Source: Laguncularia racemosa
Taxonomy: Eukaryota > Streptophyta > Magnoliopsida > Myrtales > Combretaceae
Assembly: GCA_037954665.1 (NCBI GenBank)
Contig: JBBMOL010000116.1
Span: 1,950,807-2,014,806, forward strand
DNA: 64,000 nucleotides
Reading direction: 5' to 3'
Part shown: piece after piece, positions 10,342-22,080 of the stretch
Position numbering within the stretch: the first letter of the stretch is position 1
Layout: the number at the start of each line of letters is the position of its first letter
The notes under the pieces: generated by a model
Seen by the model: the letters and a program-made list of their open reading frames with translations, nothing else
The model's database searches: none
Told to the model about the DNA's origin: nothing
Translations under genes and position numbers: made by a program

Positions 10342-11250
10342 GATGGAAAACTGCTTTTAAGACAAAATATGGGTTATATGAGTGGTTAGTCAAGCCATTT
10401 GGCTTAGCTAATGCACCTAGTACCTTTATGAGTCTAATGATTCATGTTTTGCGTTCTTTCATTGGAAAATTTGTTGTAGTTTACTTTGATGATATCTTAG
10501 TGTACAACAAAAATTTAGATGATCATGTTAAACATTTGTAGGCTATTTTGAGTGTTTTGAAGGAAAATAAATAATATGCTAACCTGCAGAAGTGTAGTTT
10601 TTGTATAGAATCTATTGTTTTTCTTGGATTTATCATAAGCTCACAGGGAATAAAGGTGGATGAAGACAAGGTGAAGGCAATTTGGGAATGGCCTACCCTA
10701 AAGAATGTAAGCGAGGTAAGAAGTTTTCATGGTTTAGCAAGTTTCTATAGGAAGTTTATAAGGGATTTCAGTTTTGTTGCAGCACCTTTAAATGAGATTG
10801 TTAAAAAGAATGTTGTGTTTAGGTGGGAAGAAGTATATGTGAAAACTTTCAATACTTTGAAAGACAAATTGACTAATGGACCTTTATTGTGTTTGCCTAA
10901 CTTTGACAAAGCTTTTGAGGTTGAATGTGATGCATTAGGAATTGGAATATAGGTTGTTTTGATGTAGGATTCTAGACCAGTTGCCTTCTTTAATGAAACG
11001 CTTAGTAGGGTAGCATTGAATTACCCTACTTATGACAAAGAGCTGTATGCTTTAGTACGAACTCTTCAAACATAGTAGCACTACTTATGGCCAAGGTAGT
11101 TTGTCATTCATTCTGATCATGAGAGCTTAAGTTTTTTGAAATTACAAGGTAAGCTTAATAAAAGACATGCTAAGTGACTGAAATTCATAGAAACATTTCC
11201 ATATGTAATTAAATACAAGAATGGGAAAGAAAATGTTGTTGCTGATGCAT
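10342..11250 (+). pseudogene. Reverse transcriptase C-terminal half and RNase H of family C
   Basis: RT resumes with KTAFKTKYGLYEWLV, then the catalytic YFDD box (10482-10493), then LGFIISSQGIKVDE and SFHGLASFYRKFI of the thumb/connection. RNase H follows with FEVECDALGIGI, FFNETLS, YPTYDKELYALVR and ENVVADALSRR near 11225-11260. Stops occur at 10541, 10572, 10951 and around 11090. Two of these replace residues of the QHYLW motif (glutamine and tryptophan). The polymerase residues themselves are preserved. Confidence 0.88.
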
Positions 11251-12532
11251 TGTCTAGAAGGTATATATTACTCACTTCCTTGCAATCCAAATTACTTAGT
11301 TTTGAATTCATTAAAGATTTGTATATTAATGATGCTGATTTCTGCCAAGCATAGAATGCATGTTCTAAATGTGCATATGGGGAATATTATAGGTATGAAG
11401 GATTTTTGTCTAAAAAGAATAAACTGTGTGTGCTTATGTGTTCCTTGCGAGAATTGTTGGTTAAAGAATCCCATGGTGGAGGACTAATGGGACATTTTGG
11501 TGTGCGAAAGACTTTAGGCATATTGCATGAACATTTTCATTGGCCTAACATGAAACATGATGTGCTATGATAAGTGTATAACTCGTAAACAAGCAAAGTC
11601 TAAAGTAAGACCACATGGGTTTTATACACCATTACCTATACCTACTCAGCTTTGGACTGATATTTCCATGGACTTTGTAATTGGTTTGCATAGGACTCAA
11701 AGTGGCAAGGACAACATATTTGTTATTATTGATAGGTTTAGTAAGATGACACATTTTATTACATGTTCTAAAACTGATGATGTAATACATATTGTTGATT
11801 TGTTCTTTATAGAAGTAGTACGTTTGCATGGATTGCTTAGAATGATAATAAGTGATCGAGATGTTAAGTTCCTAAGTCATTTTTGGTGTACCTTATGGAA
11901 TAAATTAGGGACTAAACTCCTGTTTTCAACTATTGCACATCCCCAAACGGATGGGCAAACTGAAGTAGTTAATAGGACACTTACTACATTGTTGCGTGCT
12001 ATCATTTAAAAGAACTTAAAATAATGGGAAATTTGGCTGCCTTGTATTGAGTTTGCATACAATAGAACTATTCATTCTACTACATCATATCTACCATTTG
12101 AGATTGTGTATGGTTTTAATCCTTTAACTCCTTTAGATATATTACCTTTGCTTTCTAATGAAATTGTTAATTTTGATGGAAAATAGAAGGCCGATTTTGT
12201 AAAGGATTTACATGCCAAAGCTTGTACCAATATAGACAAGAAGAATGAGCATTATGCTAGACAAGCTAATAAAGGGTGCACTAAGGTTTTTTTGAGCTTG
12301 GAGATTAGGTTTGGGTACATTTTCGCAAGGAAAGGTTTCCTAAACAAAGGAAATTCAAGTTACAACCCAGAGGAGATGGGCTATTTCAAGTGATAGAAAG
12401 GATAAATGACAATGTCTATAAGATTGATTTGCCCAGCAACTATGGAAATGTAAGTGTTACTTTCAAAGTTGCTGATTTATCTTTATATGATGTAGTTGAT
12501 TCGAGGACAAATCCTTCCAAAGAAGGAGGGAA
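11251..12532 (+). pseudogene. Integrase of family C and polyprotein tail
   Basis: The zinc-binding N-terminus (GHFGVRKTLGILHEHFHW) is followed by a short deletion or shift near 11560 that removes the first cysteine pair spacing. The catalytic core reads DISMDFVIGL, IIDRFSKMTHF, IISDRDVKFLS and HPQTDGQTEVVN (11557-12009), keeping the D, D and E positions. Downstream, FAYNRTIHSTT and FEIVYGFNPL continue with stops. A frameshift at about 12290 precedes IERINDNVYKIDLP. The frame then runs across the LTR boundary at 12533. The polypurine tract aaagaaggagggaa is at 12519-12532. Confidence 0.87.
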
Positions 12533-13290
12533 TGATAGGAATCAACTTACACCAATTCTTTCTTATGATCCATTGAAAGGAATTGGAGCACCGATTAAGG
12601 GCAAGAGCAAAACACATGGAGTAAGCTTTGGATGGACTTATTCAAGATCACTTATACTAAGAGTTACAAATGATTACTCTAAAAGATGAAGAGATCATTT
12701 TCCATTTATCAAGCATCTCCACTATTGATAATGAAGATCAAAACTTGGAATAACCTTAGCAAAATGGACAATTTTGAGCTTTAATGATGTCATTACATAC
12801 AAGATATTGAAGATCGCTTAGAAGTGGAAGAAGGTTGCTGGTGTTGGAACTTAGGTCATCGGCTTTTGAGGTTGGCTTAGAATTAAAGGCCATTAGCCTT
12901 AGCCATATAGGCTACCGGCTTACATGGTCAGCCTAAATGTAGGCCACCAGCTTTGAGGCCGACTTAGGGTATCGACCTATGTAGACTCGTAGTGTAATTT
13001 TTTTTATGTATTTTTTCCCATTCGATTATAGACTATAAATAGTCTTTTAGGGCATGAAACTTGGGTAGAATTTTATGTATTTTTTTTATGAGAAAGACCT
13101 TGTTGTTTTTCATCAAGAACTTCCTTCGATCTAATCAAGGTATCTTGTAGCGATCACAATTCTTTATAACTTTGGCTTTAATTCGGTATTCGAGTTAGAG
13201 TTAAGTTGTTGCTTGATTTCAAGGATGATTCTAGGGCTTCTTTTCCATCCGATTGGGTTCTAGGACATTTTCAACCTAAGGTTCTCATCA
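12533..13290 (+). mobile_element. 3' LTR of family C
   Basis: This 758-base LTR starts TGATAGGAATCAACTT and ends TTCTCATCA, directly after the polypurine tract. It pairs with 5638-6364. It keeps the TATA context gactaTAAATAgtc near 13032 and the GC-rich short repeats (12826-12990). The polyprotein frame continues into it for about 150 bases. Confidence 0.9.
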
Positions 13291-13687
13291 AAAGTTAAAC
13301 CTAAGAGACATAAGCCCATTTGAAGTTCCGGAAAAGATTAGCAATGTAGCTTACAGGTTAGCTTTACCACCAAATTTAAATGAGGTACATGATGTATTTC
13401 ATGTATTTATGTTAAGAAAATTTGTGCCAAATCCAAATCAAAGAGCAGCTTTGGAGCCTTTAAATGTATAGCCACATTTATACTTTATTGAAAGATTGGT
13501 AAGAATTATGGATGCTATGGAACAAGTGTTAAGGAGGAGAGTGATTCCTTATGTTAAGATACAGTGGACAAATCAGAATGAATGTTAAGTGATGTGGGAA
13601 CTAATAGAAGATATGTGGAGAAAACATCTAAAACTTTTTCTAGACTTAGTAACTTTCAAGGACAAAAGTTTTTGTAAGGGGGAACAA
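13291..13687 (+). pseudogene. Tekay/Del-like integrase C-terminus with chromodomain (right fragment)
   Basis: The plus strand reads LNLRDISPFEVPEKI, NVAYRLALPPNLNEVHD, VFHVFMLRKFVPNPN, then the chromodomain-like segment with RLVRIMDAMEQVLRRRVI, PYVKIQWTNQNEC and VMWELIEDMWRK (to about 13650). Stops are few; one replaces the residue after NEC. Chromodomains of this lineage target integration to heterochromatin marks. This is the direct continuation of 5426-5637. It ends just before a purine-rich tract 'taagggggaacaa' at the LTR start, so this is a normal pol 3' end. Confidence 0.85.
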
Positions 13688-15490
13688 TGTAAAATATATG
13701 TTTAAATATATGTATTTATTAATGTTATTATAATTCAAACCAAGGTTAAATATCCAATTATTCTAAAGATAAGGAGGTAACTTGGTCTTTTCATGGTTAG
13801 GATATATAAAGCCTTGTTTGACTTAGTGCCCCCCTTTTACCATTTGCACAGTAGCAAACAAAGAAACATTCTTAGAGACCCTTAAGGTGACTTAGCAAAC
13901 ACCTACCAAGATCAATCCAATTTTATCAGGTAAGGGTTTTGATAATCAAGATGTTTATTTCTGATAAGGGAATCATGGGTTTAAGTAAGAATTGTTAGAG
14001 TTCAGTACAGAGAGTGAGATGGAACGAGCATGGGGTCAAGTGAATTAAGGAATTGAATTAAAGATTAATCCATATAACATAATAGGATTAACAAATTTTT
14101 AGAACCAGTTAGACTTAGAATCATAGAAATTAGGCCAAGGAGTAAATTGAAGAAGAGGAAAAGTGGTTCGTGACAAAACAGTGTAGTACATGGTTAGGTA
14201 TACGCCTATATGCCTGCTTGTGTAGAAATACAAATGTATATAGAAAGGTACACAGACAATGGACACACTCGTGTACTTAGGTGTATTAAATTATGAAAAT
14301 TCACGAAAAGGTACACAACCATGATATACAACCATGTACCTAATCGTACCAAAGTACATGACCTAATGCATGGCTGTGTACCTTGAGATATTGTTTTACT
14401 CAATTTATTGTCTCCCTATTCGAGTTCTATTAAGCCTAAACACCTAGTACAACCCTAGAATTTCCATTAGAGGAAGACAAGTTATCCTATAACAATTAAG
14501 TAAATAGAATAGAGTAACTTAGATGATACTTAAACTAATAATAACAAGAGTAAATTCTTTACATTTTGATAGATTTTAGTAACTATTAGTTAAGGACGAG
14601 TCTTGCGTATGACCACCCTTTTAGGTACGTATAATCTTTGTCGTTATTTGTGATTGTTAGGATAGTCATGTAACTAGAATAATTTATAATGGATTGGATT
14701 AAACTATTTGTTGGTTGTGCTTGGCTCGACTTAAGGGCCCGTAGTGATAGATTTCTAAGGGGCACCTAAATGATCTTTATGTGTGCTGTCCCTAATAGAG
14801 TCATGTACTTAAATGATTTGGGTAGATTTAAGAACTCGTAAGTATTGGGGCCCATAATGGCAATTCCTAACACTGTATTATGTATTAAGTATATATATAT
14901 ATATGATTTGGTAGGATCATGAGTACCCTTTTGTTGTTTTATGGACTAAATGAAATAATAATTTATTGTATGATTATTGATATCTGCATTGGTGCATGTA
15001 AGTTAACTTATGCTTGATTATGTGCATGATTGTAGGTTATACGTATTGGGCATTAACTCACCCCTCGAGGATTATTGTTTTAGTTATAGGCATAGGTGAA
15101 TATTCTTCCTATGATGACGACTTAGGGTCAAATGCGCAAGAAGGGGGTGATGTAGATTTTTATTATTACCATGTACTAAAATTAGAAATTAGAGATCATA
15201 TATATACTGAAAGGTGATTTCCTTTATAATATAATAGATTAGTAAATTTCTAGAAGTCCAAATGTTTTTAGACTTTGATTAAGAATGTTGTACTAAGAGT
15301 TGTTTTCAAGAGTTTGGTGGTTGTAATGAGATTTACCTAAATCATTATGAATGTTGTTAGATAAATTATCCCAATTGTGAGTAACAATTATTGCAGGTTA
15401 TAGGAGATTAGCTGAGTTAAGAGCCTTAACATGTCTTTACCTAGTAAGGCATGTAGTGGGTTGTGGCATCTCGAGTTCTAGGGTGTTATA
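13688..15490 (+). mobile_element. Tekay/Del-like LTR
   Basis: This LTR is bounded on the left by a polypurine tract after pol and on the right by a PBS before gag. It starts TGTAAAATATATG and ends GGGTGTTATA, in line with the TGTAA...TTACA ends of Del/Tekay LTRs with a mutated terminus. The region 14170-14390 contains several degenerate inverted 'gtacac...gtgtac' motifs. A (TA) run lies at 14889-14902. Because pol is on its left and gag on its right, it is not a simple terminal LTR. Confidence 0.75.
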
Positions 15491-15837
15491 ACTTAAATGG
15501 TATTAGAGCTTAGGTTTGATGATCCTTAGAGATTAGGTAATAATCAATAGGTATAGCTTTCACTTAGTAGAAAGTAGGTTATGATCTTTAGATAGATTAA
15601 GCATTGAATATGTAGGATGGTGAGATATGAGGAGAGCAGGTGAAATTATAGGTCGATTACTTTTGTTTAATAAATTATTTTACTTTAATTGCAGTTCTTT
15701 TTAATTCTGTGTTATTTACATATAAGTATACAATTATATGTAGATGTATATATGTATATACAGGTATATAACAACACTAACTTATGAACTGATACTAACT
15801 CTTAGGTTTATTAGATTGTCTCCTTTCAAATAGAATG
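15491..15837 (+). other. PBS and leader of Tekay/Del-like element
   Basis: TGGTATTAGAGCTTAG at 15498-15513 matches the tRNA-Met PBS, with CAG changed to TAG. The leader to 15837 is AT-rich, with several ATATATG/TATACA repeats around 15715-15770. Confidence 0.75.
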
Positions 15838-16400
15838 CCTCCAAGAAGAATTACTAGGATAGGATCATCTAGAGGTATGGTAACCTAGATGAAGGGAATC
15901 TCCATGGTCAGTAGCTACAAGGGGGATAGGTTAAGTTGCACCCAATTGCCTAACTTTTGCAAATTTTGAATAACCTATTAGGGTTGTTAACACAACAATA
16001 GCAAGCACAAAATGCCTTACTAAATAAACTTGTAGAGGAACTAATAAGTTTAAATAGGTTTATTCGGGTGGCAAAGGAATTTAACCCTAGACATAATGAC
16101 CCGATTGAAGTAGAGAATTGGATGTCAGAAATGGAGAAGACCTTTGCTACCTTCTAGGTTCTAGAAGAAGCATTCATGTTGAAGGGGGTTGTAGTGAGTT
16201 AGTGGGCATCGGTTCTTAGGTTGGTAGGCAAATGTGTAGATTGGAGGGGGTTTAGAGAACTATTCTGTAAGAGATATTTCCCTAGTAGTACCAGTGATAG
16301 AATGAAAAATGAATACTATAACTATGAACAAGGGTGGAGAGCAATGGAGGAATTTTTCTTTGTCCTCTTAGATTATAAAAAAGTAGAACCAAAGTTGGAA
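15838..16400 (+). pseudogene. Tekay/Del-like Gag, N-terminal part
   Basis: The start ATG at 15838 gives MPPRRITRIGSSRG, the usual basic Gag opening of this lineage. After stops and a shift the capsid segment follows: NDPIEVENWMSEMEKTFAT, VDWRGFRELFCKRYFPSST and MKNEYYNYEQGWRAMEEF (16090-16360). The frame 16221-16502 is open but leaves Gag at about 16400, where repeat R1 begins. The zinc knuckle is therefore missing. It belongs to whatever element lay to the right of LTR 13688-15490. Confidence 0.78.
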
Positions 16401-16939
16401 TTTACCTTAGTTATCTTGGAATTGTGCTTGAATTTTTCTTCCAATGGTTCGGTTGAGCTTCCTATAGGCAACTATATGGGTTTTCATCCTTGCATGTGGT
16501 AGGAAATGGATGTTTTTAGAGTGAGAAATTGAGAGAAAGAGATAGACAAGAGAGGAAGAAGAAGAAGATGATGGCAATAAGAATGAAAGAGGGGAAGAAG
16601 ACGAAATCTGTAGGAAAAAATGTATGCACACACACACATACACATATGTATGCATGTATGCATGTATGTATTTATGTATATAAAATTGATTTTTCATTAG
16701 CTTTATTTAGAGTTTGTAATGGGAAGATTTGGTCATTGGGAGATGTCTAGTTGACAAGACATTTGAATGCAAAAGATGATGGAAGGCTTGTATGCATGTG
16801 GAAGAGTTTACATGAATGCATTGATTTCTAATGGTTACTTCCCTTTGACAAGATAGATAACTAAATTGTGTTATAAGGAGTTAAATTAAATTAAGTATTA
16901 CAATTTAAGGCATTAGGAGCATGTAGCCTATAAGGTGGA
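16400..16939. repeat. Dispersed repeat R1, copy 2
   Basis: This is the second copy of the repeat at 4482-4973, in the same orientation. It begins inside Tekay/Del-like gag here, whereas copy 1 lies beside a minus-strand gag, so its orientation relative to gag differs. It contains a purine-rich centre and a (CA)/(TATG) microsatellite absent from copy 1. Its function is unknown. Confidence 0.6.
16620..16682. repeat. Microsatellite (CA)n and (TATG)n
   Basis: A run of CA repeats is followed by TATGCATG/TATGTAT repeats inside R1 copy 2. It is simple sequence. The small open frames crossing it are not considered genes. Confidence 0.9.
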
Positions 16940-18232
16940 CTTAGGTGAATTTTATTTATTAATTGCTATTGTAAATATCTAAATTGGTGTCTTTTTAATA
17001 TAATTATTTTTATTATTGCCAATTAGTGTGCATCTTAGTTCTTATCTTGAAGTCTTCTAATACTTTTAGAGTCACGTAAGCTTATACTAGAGGGATTTAA
17101 TTTTGTATTAGCTAATCTTTTATCTTACTTTGCTAAAAGTTAATAAGCTAGTTACTTATTAGAGGGTCCTAACTTAGAATCCTAAGGAAATTTTATAAGG
17201 CTTACACTCTCCTTCATAGATGTACATGTCCAACTTTCAAGGTGTCACATAGATTCATCACTTTTCAGCTTCATACTATCTTATCACTTCTCCTTGATAT
17301 AATACTTCAATTGTTTGCTTAAGGTAACACGTAACATTCTTAACTAGGGTATCAATAAATAGGGATAAATAGAAGGAAAAGAAAATAGGTCTAGCTAAAC
17401 TTAAGAGCTACTTGTAAAATATGATGCATTCACAAGCACACACAACCTAAGATTACTACTTAATATGATGCATGAGCAATAACAATTAGGGACATTTACC
17501 ACAATCACTGCTAAAGGGATTAATAAGAGTAAAACAACATGAGAGTAAGAACTCACAAGAGGTTGGAAACATTTTCTATATTCAATCATATATGATGTGG
17601 CTTACATGTAAAGTGGGACTATTGATAGTAAGTCCCTAGGTTACAATACTAAAATGGGAAAATCCTATTAAGTACACTTGAATATACCTTCTTAATAAAA
17701 TATAAAAGGGGTTAAAAGGAATATTTTTAGGATGCATGTAAGTGTCAGGTGTTAAAGACATGTGTTAGATGAGTAATGGTTGTGTCTTGGTAGAGAAGAC
17801 AAACTATGTTGAGTGGATGAGACCTTTATTTGAGTTGGTAAAAGGTATATCCTGAGTAAATAGGTTGAATGGTGACTACATTAGCTTTAGGGGAGGTCAA
17901 AGAATAAGAGTGTAGGTTTGTCTAAGTTACTCAAGGTCTGGGGTCCTTCAATGTCTTCTTTAGTGTTGCTTAGGTCAAGGTTTTAATTAGCTTAGCCTAT
18001 AGGATTAGCAAAAAGAAAGAGCATAGTGAATGAGGGGTCGAAGTGAGCCAAAAAGTAGGAGACCCCTTTGTCTTAGACGAGTAATAGCTTGTCCTTGTGA
18101 GGGTGCCCAATCAAAATCCTTCATGCTATGTTTTAGAATCCTTAGGCATGGGCTTGAGTGATGGGCTTAGTAAATTATTTCCTATCATTACTCCTATCTT
18201 TGATGACCTAATGCTTTGATACCATTGAAAGA
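16940..18232. other. Unassigned AT-rich stretch
   Basis: No recognisable domain, LTR end or RNA was found on either strand. The longest open frame is about 60 codons, with no family signature. Near 18212-18224 the minus strand carries TGGTATCAAAGCA, a PBS-like word, so part of this could be the eroded internal region of a minus-strand retroelement whose LTR would start at 18233. Confidence 0.4.
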
Positions 18233-19188
18233 TGTCATGCATCCAAATAGGGCTAAGTATTGTCATCTTTATAAGTCATCGATCAGCGTGTACTCCTACT
18301 ATACAACAACCATCTCATGGTTAGAGTATATGAGAGTCTATTTAATGACATTTGTTAACTTGTTTACTTTCAAATATAAAACCTATAGATAGGTATAGAA
18401 GAAAATATATACTTCATTTTAAATCACAAGTCCATCCATGATTGTAGAGGGTTAGTATCCCTTACCAAGTAATAAGACCAATGAACCTCTTTAGAAACTC
18501 TTTATAACATTAAATAAACAAAAATGGATAGAGTTTCTAATCCTAAGTTTACACATAAGCCAAAAACTTTACAAATTATCTCTCACCTCGAACAACATTC
18601 ACTATATTAACTACACTAAGCTTATCTTAAAGGACTTCATGAAAGGAAACACTTGTTACTCGGGATCATTGCCCACCTAACTTTTGAGTAACCTATAAAA
18701 AGAACCATATAGGAGCGAGCAACTATAGCTCATTGTGTAAGGGGCCCTCATAGCATATAACAAGTAATAAACAAGCAAGTTTTCATAATATTTAAGTGCT
18801 ATGTAAGAATCAATTACATGAAATATAATATCAGTCATGGTCTACTAAAAATCACAAAGGAGTTAGATTTATCCCTTCCGAGATTGGGGGTTAGGAGATA
18901 ACTTCTTCATGTCAACCCTAAGCTTCAAACTTGTAGTCCATTGGCGAATTAAGAAAATAACATAGGGCTAAAAATGACATTAACCTAACTCAAAGCGTAG
19001 TGCCACAACTAATAACTTGGTCCTATTTTGAACATTGAGCTACTTACTAGGCCCCAATCAAATGGTAGTTTCTACGTATCAAGTTAAGGTTACACATAAG
19101 AGAATCACCTCATATGGCCCTTTTGGGTGGCCACATAATGCTGATGGCCCTCTTCCAATGTGAAATCATGCGATCCATGATTAGTTAT
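18233..19188 (-). mobile_element. Possible LTR of an unidentified element
   Basis: The minus strand ends ...GCATGACA eight bases before a PBS-like TGGTATCAAAGCA (18212-18224), which is the arrangement of an LTR end. No matching second LTR is visible in the window and the 5' limit is a guess set by the neighbouring Athila-like LTR. There is no coding signal. This is a weak call. Confidence 0.3.
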
Positions 19189-20489
19189 TGATATGTGTAA
19201 ACCTACTTTCTATTTTAAAATAAAGGCATATTCTTACTAGAAAGTGCACTAGGTTATGTTTGCAATATATTACTGGTGAGATTAAGCCAAAATCCATTGA
19301 GACAATTTAATTACTAGTAATTTCCTTCTTCCTTTATTATCTAACCTTCAAATTAAACTTCATAAAATTAAATTAAAACTAAAATAAACTAATTTTATTA
19401 AACTAAATTAACAAATAAGAATAATTAAAACATAAGAGAATATAAAATTACATACTTAGAGATTAAATTCTCTAGGAAAACTATTTAATTTATTCCATTA
19501 GTCTTATCTTAATTCCATTAAACTATGAGAATTCCTAAGTTAAATTAATAGCTCTCTCAAGAGTATTAATTCTTAACTCTCAATTAATTAATTAGAACTT
19601 GTTCCTAATTAAAACCCTTTGAGTTGCATTATCATTCTATGAATCCATCTATTAGGTTTGACCTATCACCCTATCTTTAAGGTTATGGGCAACCCCTTCT
19701 AATTATGTAGATCTAATTACATATGTAATCTCTTAATCTATATATAATATGAAATATTGAATTAATACTTTAGAATTATTAATTTAAAGAACAAATAAAT
19801 AGCATGAAATTAGATCTCAACGAATTAAGAATCATAGAACCGAAATAATTAGGAATAGGAGTTCAATCACATAGTTCCTAATCTAGCAACTATCTAATCA
19901 TGATAATAAAGAATAAACAATAAAAAAAATAAAGATTCATAGTAAAAACCCTTTAATACTTGCTAATTTTATGCTTTTCTTGTTCTTAGTTAATCTTCTC
20001 TAAACCTTAGGTCGTGTTCTTGATGAATGCTAACAAAGCCCCTCTTCCTTATCTTTGAAAAGTCTTAAATAGTAAAGGAAATTTACAACCCTAAGCATGA
20101 TCACGGCCCGTGAAAATAGCCGTGAACTTAGAATGTGATATTCTCTGACTTCTTTTCTCAAATTCAAATGTTAGTCTTCTTCATGGTGATAGGCATGATC
20201 TAGGACTGTGAACCTTCTTGTTTCCTTGTATTCTCTTTAATTAACCACCATTAAACTTCATGGGCATAATCTTTCGGTGAAATATCTTCCAAGTTCCATA
20301 ACTTCCTTCATTTAACTCAAAATTGTATGAAACTTGACAACATGCCTTCCTTAATCTTCAAATTTACTTAGCCCTTAAAAAAATTAACTTAATTAAGCAT
20401 CAACTTTGATCATAACACCTATTAAATTCATTATAACTTAATAAAAATCACCTAAAAATATAAGTACAATTTAACCTAATCAAATTTCA
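19189..20489 (-). mobile_element. Athila-like LTR remnant (D3)
   Basis: The segment parallels the D2 LTR (39472-40915) in several blocks. The clearest is the region near 19300-19350, 'aattactagtaatttccttcttcctttattatctaacc', against 39608-39650. At its right end the flanking sequence (20490-20530) matches, in reverse, the 'cttgaggacaagcaaa...aagtgtgg' region that precedes the 3' LTR of D1. So this is a 3' LTR on the minus strand. A weak palindrome, cacggcccgtga/agccgtga, lies at 20101-20127. The ends are approximate. Confidence 0.6.
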
Positions 20490-22080
20490 CCACACTTAAT
20501 CCTTTGCTTGTTCTCAAGTAAAATGAATCAATCATTTAAACTTTATAAGAGAACAATCACATTGAACACACTTCTCACATAAAAAACTAACTATTCATTG
20601 CACGTAATCTAATAAAAGTTCAAGAGATCATACTCTCTTATTAACTTGCATCTAGGAGTTCAAAAATCCAACCTAACAACTTTATATTTACATAGCTTTA
20701 CTCAATTACATATTAATGCCCTTAAAACACTTAAACTGTATAAGTATACTATAATTCAACAACTAATCTATATAAACTAAAGTTAGCCACATTATTTAAA
20801 AAAAAACCCGTAGAAACTCAAAATTAGAACTAACATTAACTAATTGAGCAAAAGTAATTCATACTTTAAAAACTTAATTAAAATGCATACACTCCCCTCT
20901 TCCATTTCTCTAAATACATTAAATTGAAGTAGTTTTATTGGTTAGTAAGTCCCAAGCCAAGCAACTTTAGGTTATTAGGTTTTAAGATACCCTTTTAAAC
21001 CATCTACCACCTTAATTAATTAATTTATTTAATTAGTTTAACTTTCATAGACTTTTCTCTTGACCCATGTAGCGAGCTTTTAGTTGATGATCACAAGCTT
21101 GTCACTTAAATCAATAGATGAGGCACCTCTTAGGCTTAATTACTTAAGTCAACAAGGTCCACTACTAAAAACTTTCTTCTTCTTCTTCTTCTTCTTCTTC
21201 TTCTTTTCATTTCAATTAATTTTTCCTCCAACTCAATTGATTTTTCAAGAAACTTTTAGGAAACAAACATCATTTGCTCATTTACTAAAGATTATTATGT
21301 TTTAGAAATTTCTAAGGAATGAGTATACAATAATCTAAACTTAAAACTACAAATTACTAACCCTTAATAAGCAATATTCTTCTTAATTCTAAGTCTCAAG
21401 TCTAAGCTTAAATAATAGGAAACTAAACCTTGCACGGATTTCAATAATTGATTCTAGTAAAGTGTTAAAAGGTCATCAGTAATCAAGTAAACCTACACAA
21501 AAATTGAAAAAAATTATTCGCAAAAAGTTACTTTTTAAAGCTTGAATGTAGAATGCATATCAATTTTCAAATGCAAATGTGCAAAGAAAGTTAATTTTCA
21601 TGTAAATTTAACATATTTGCAAAAAATCAAGTGTACCGAAACAAATCAAATTCATTCTCTTTCACAAACCGGAATCATTTATATCACTCTATCCCTTCCG
21701 CACACTTAGAGATGTACATTGCTCCTAATGTACATACTAAAATAAAATAAAACCAAAAAGAAAAAAAGGTAAGGAAAACTAAAACTTCCCCAGTTTATGG
21801 AAAACTTCCAATATTGAATTTCTTTTTATGAATTTCCTGTTTTTCCAATTCATTGAACAAAAGCCTTGTAAGATAAAAAGAGAAAAAGAGCACAAGATCA
21901 AAAGAAAAATAAAAGGAAACTAAAACTAAAAATAATTGAAAAAGAAAATAGTCTTAAAATTAAAATTGGTTCTCTTGGTCATTGCATCTTGAAAATATCT
22001 AAGCAATACATAATACTTACAAAAGTAACAATGTAAAGAAAGTCTTCATTAGATATACTAGAAAAGAAACAAAAAAAGTT
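20490..22080 (-). other. 3' untranslated region of Athila-like D3
   Basis: The region lies between the D3 LTR and the D3 post-pol ORF remnant. It begins with the reversed pre-LTR purine region (20490-20530). It is strongly AT-rich, with a (CTT)n run at 21174-21205. No domain was seen. Small open frames, including one across the (CTT)n, have no support. Confidence 0.5.
21174..21205. repeat. Microsatellite (CTT)n
   Basis: This is about ten CTT units. It is simple sequence within the D3 3' region. Confidence 0.95.

Larger units (their letters stand above)
5638..13290 (+). mobile_element. Complete but decayed family C Ty3/gypsy element (CRM-like)
   Basis: The layout is LTR (5638-6364), PBS (6367), gag, protease, RT, RNase H, integrase, polypurine tract (12519-12532), LTR (12533-13290). 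Flanking five-base duplications are GAAGT (5633-5637) and AAAGT (13291-13295), one mismatch. Removing the element restores a continuous Tekay/Del-like integrase reading, which confirms the boundaries. Coding domains resemble those of CRM chromoviruses in order and motif, and the 3' end of the polyprotein runs into the LTR. Many stops and clearly diverged LTRs indicate an old insertion. A solo family A LTR (9156-10341) interrupts the RT. The CRM assignment is inference; no chromodomain was recognised. Confidence 0.9.

Noticed and set aside
10254..10541. Open frame of 95 codons with an ATG, ending in an RT YFDD segment
   Set aside because: Its first about 30 codons are family A LTR sequence; only the part after 10342 is RT. 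It is a chance fusion at the insertion boundary.
15014..15217. 67-codon open frame in the Tekay/Del-like LTR
   Set aside because: Lies inside an LTR bounded by polypurine tract and PBS, with no domain.
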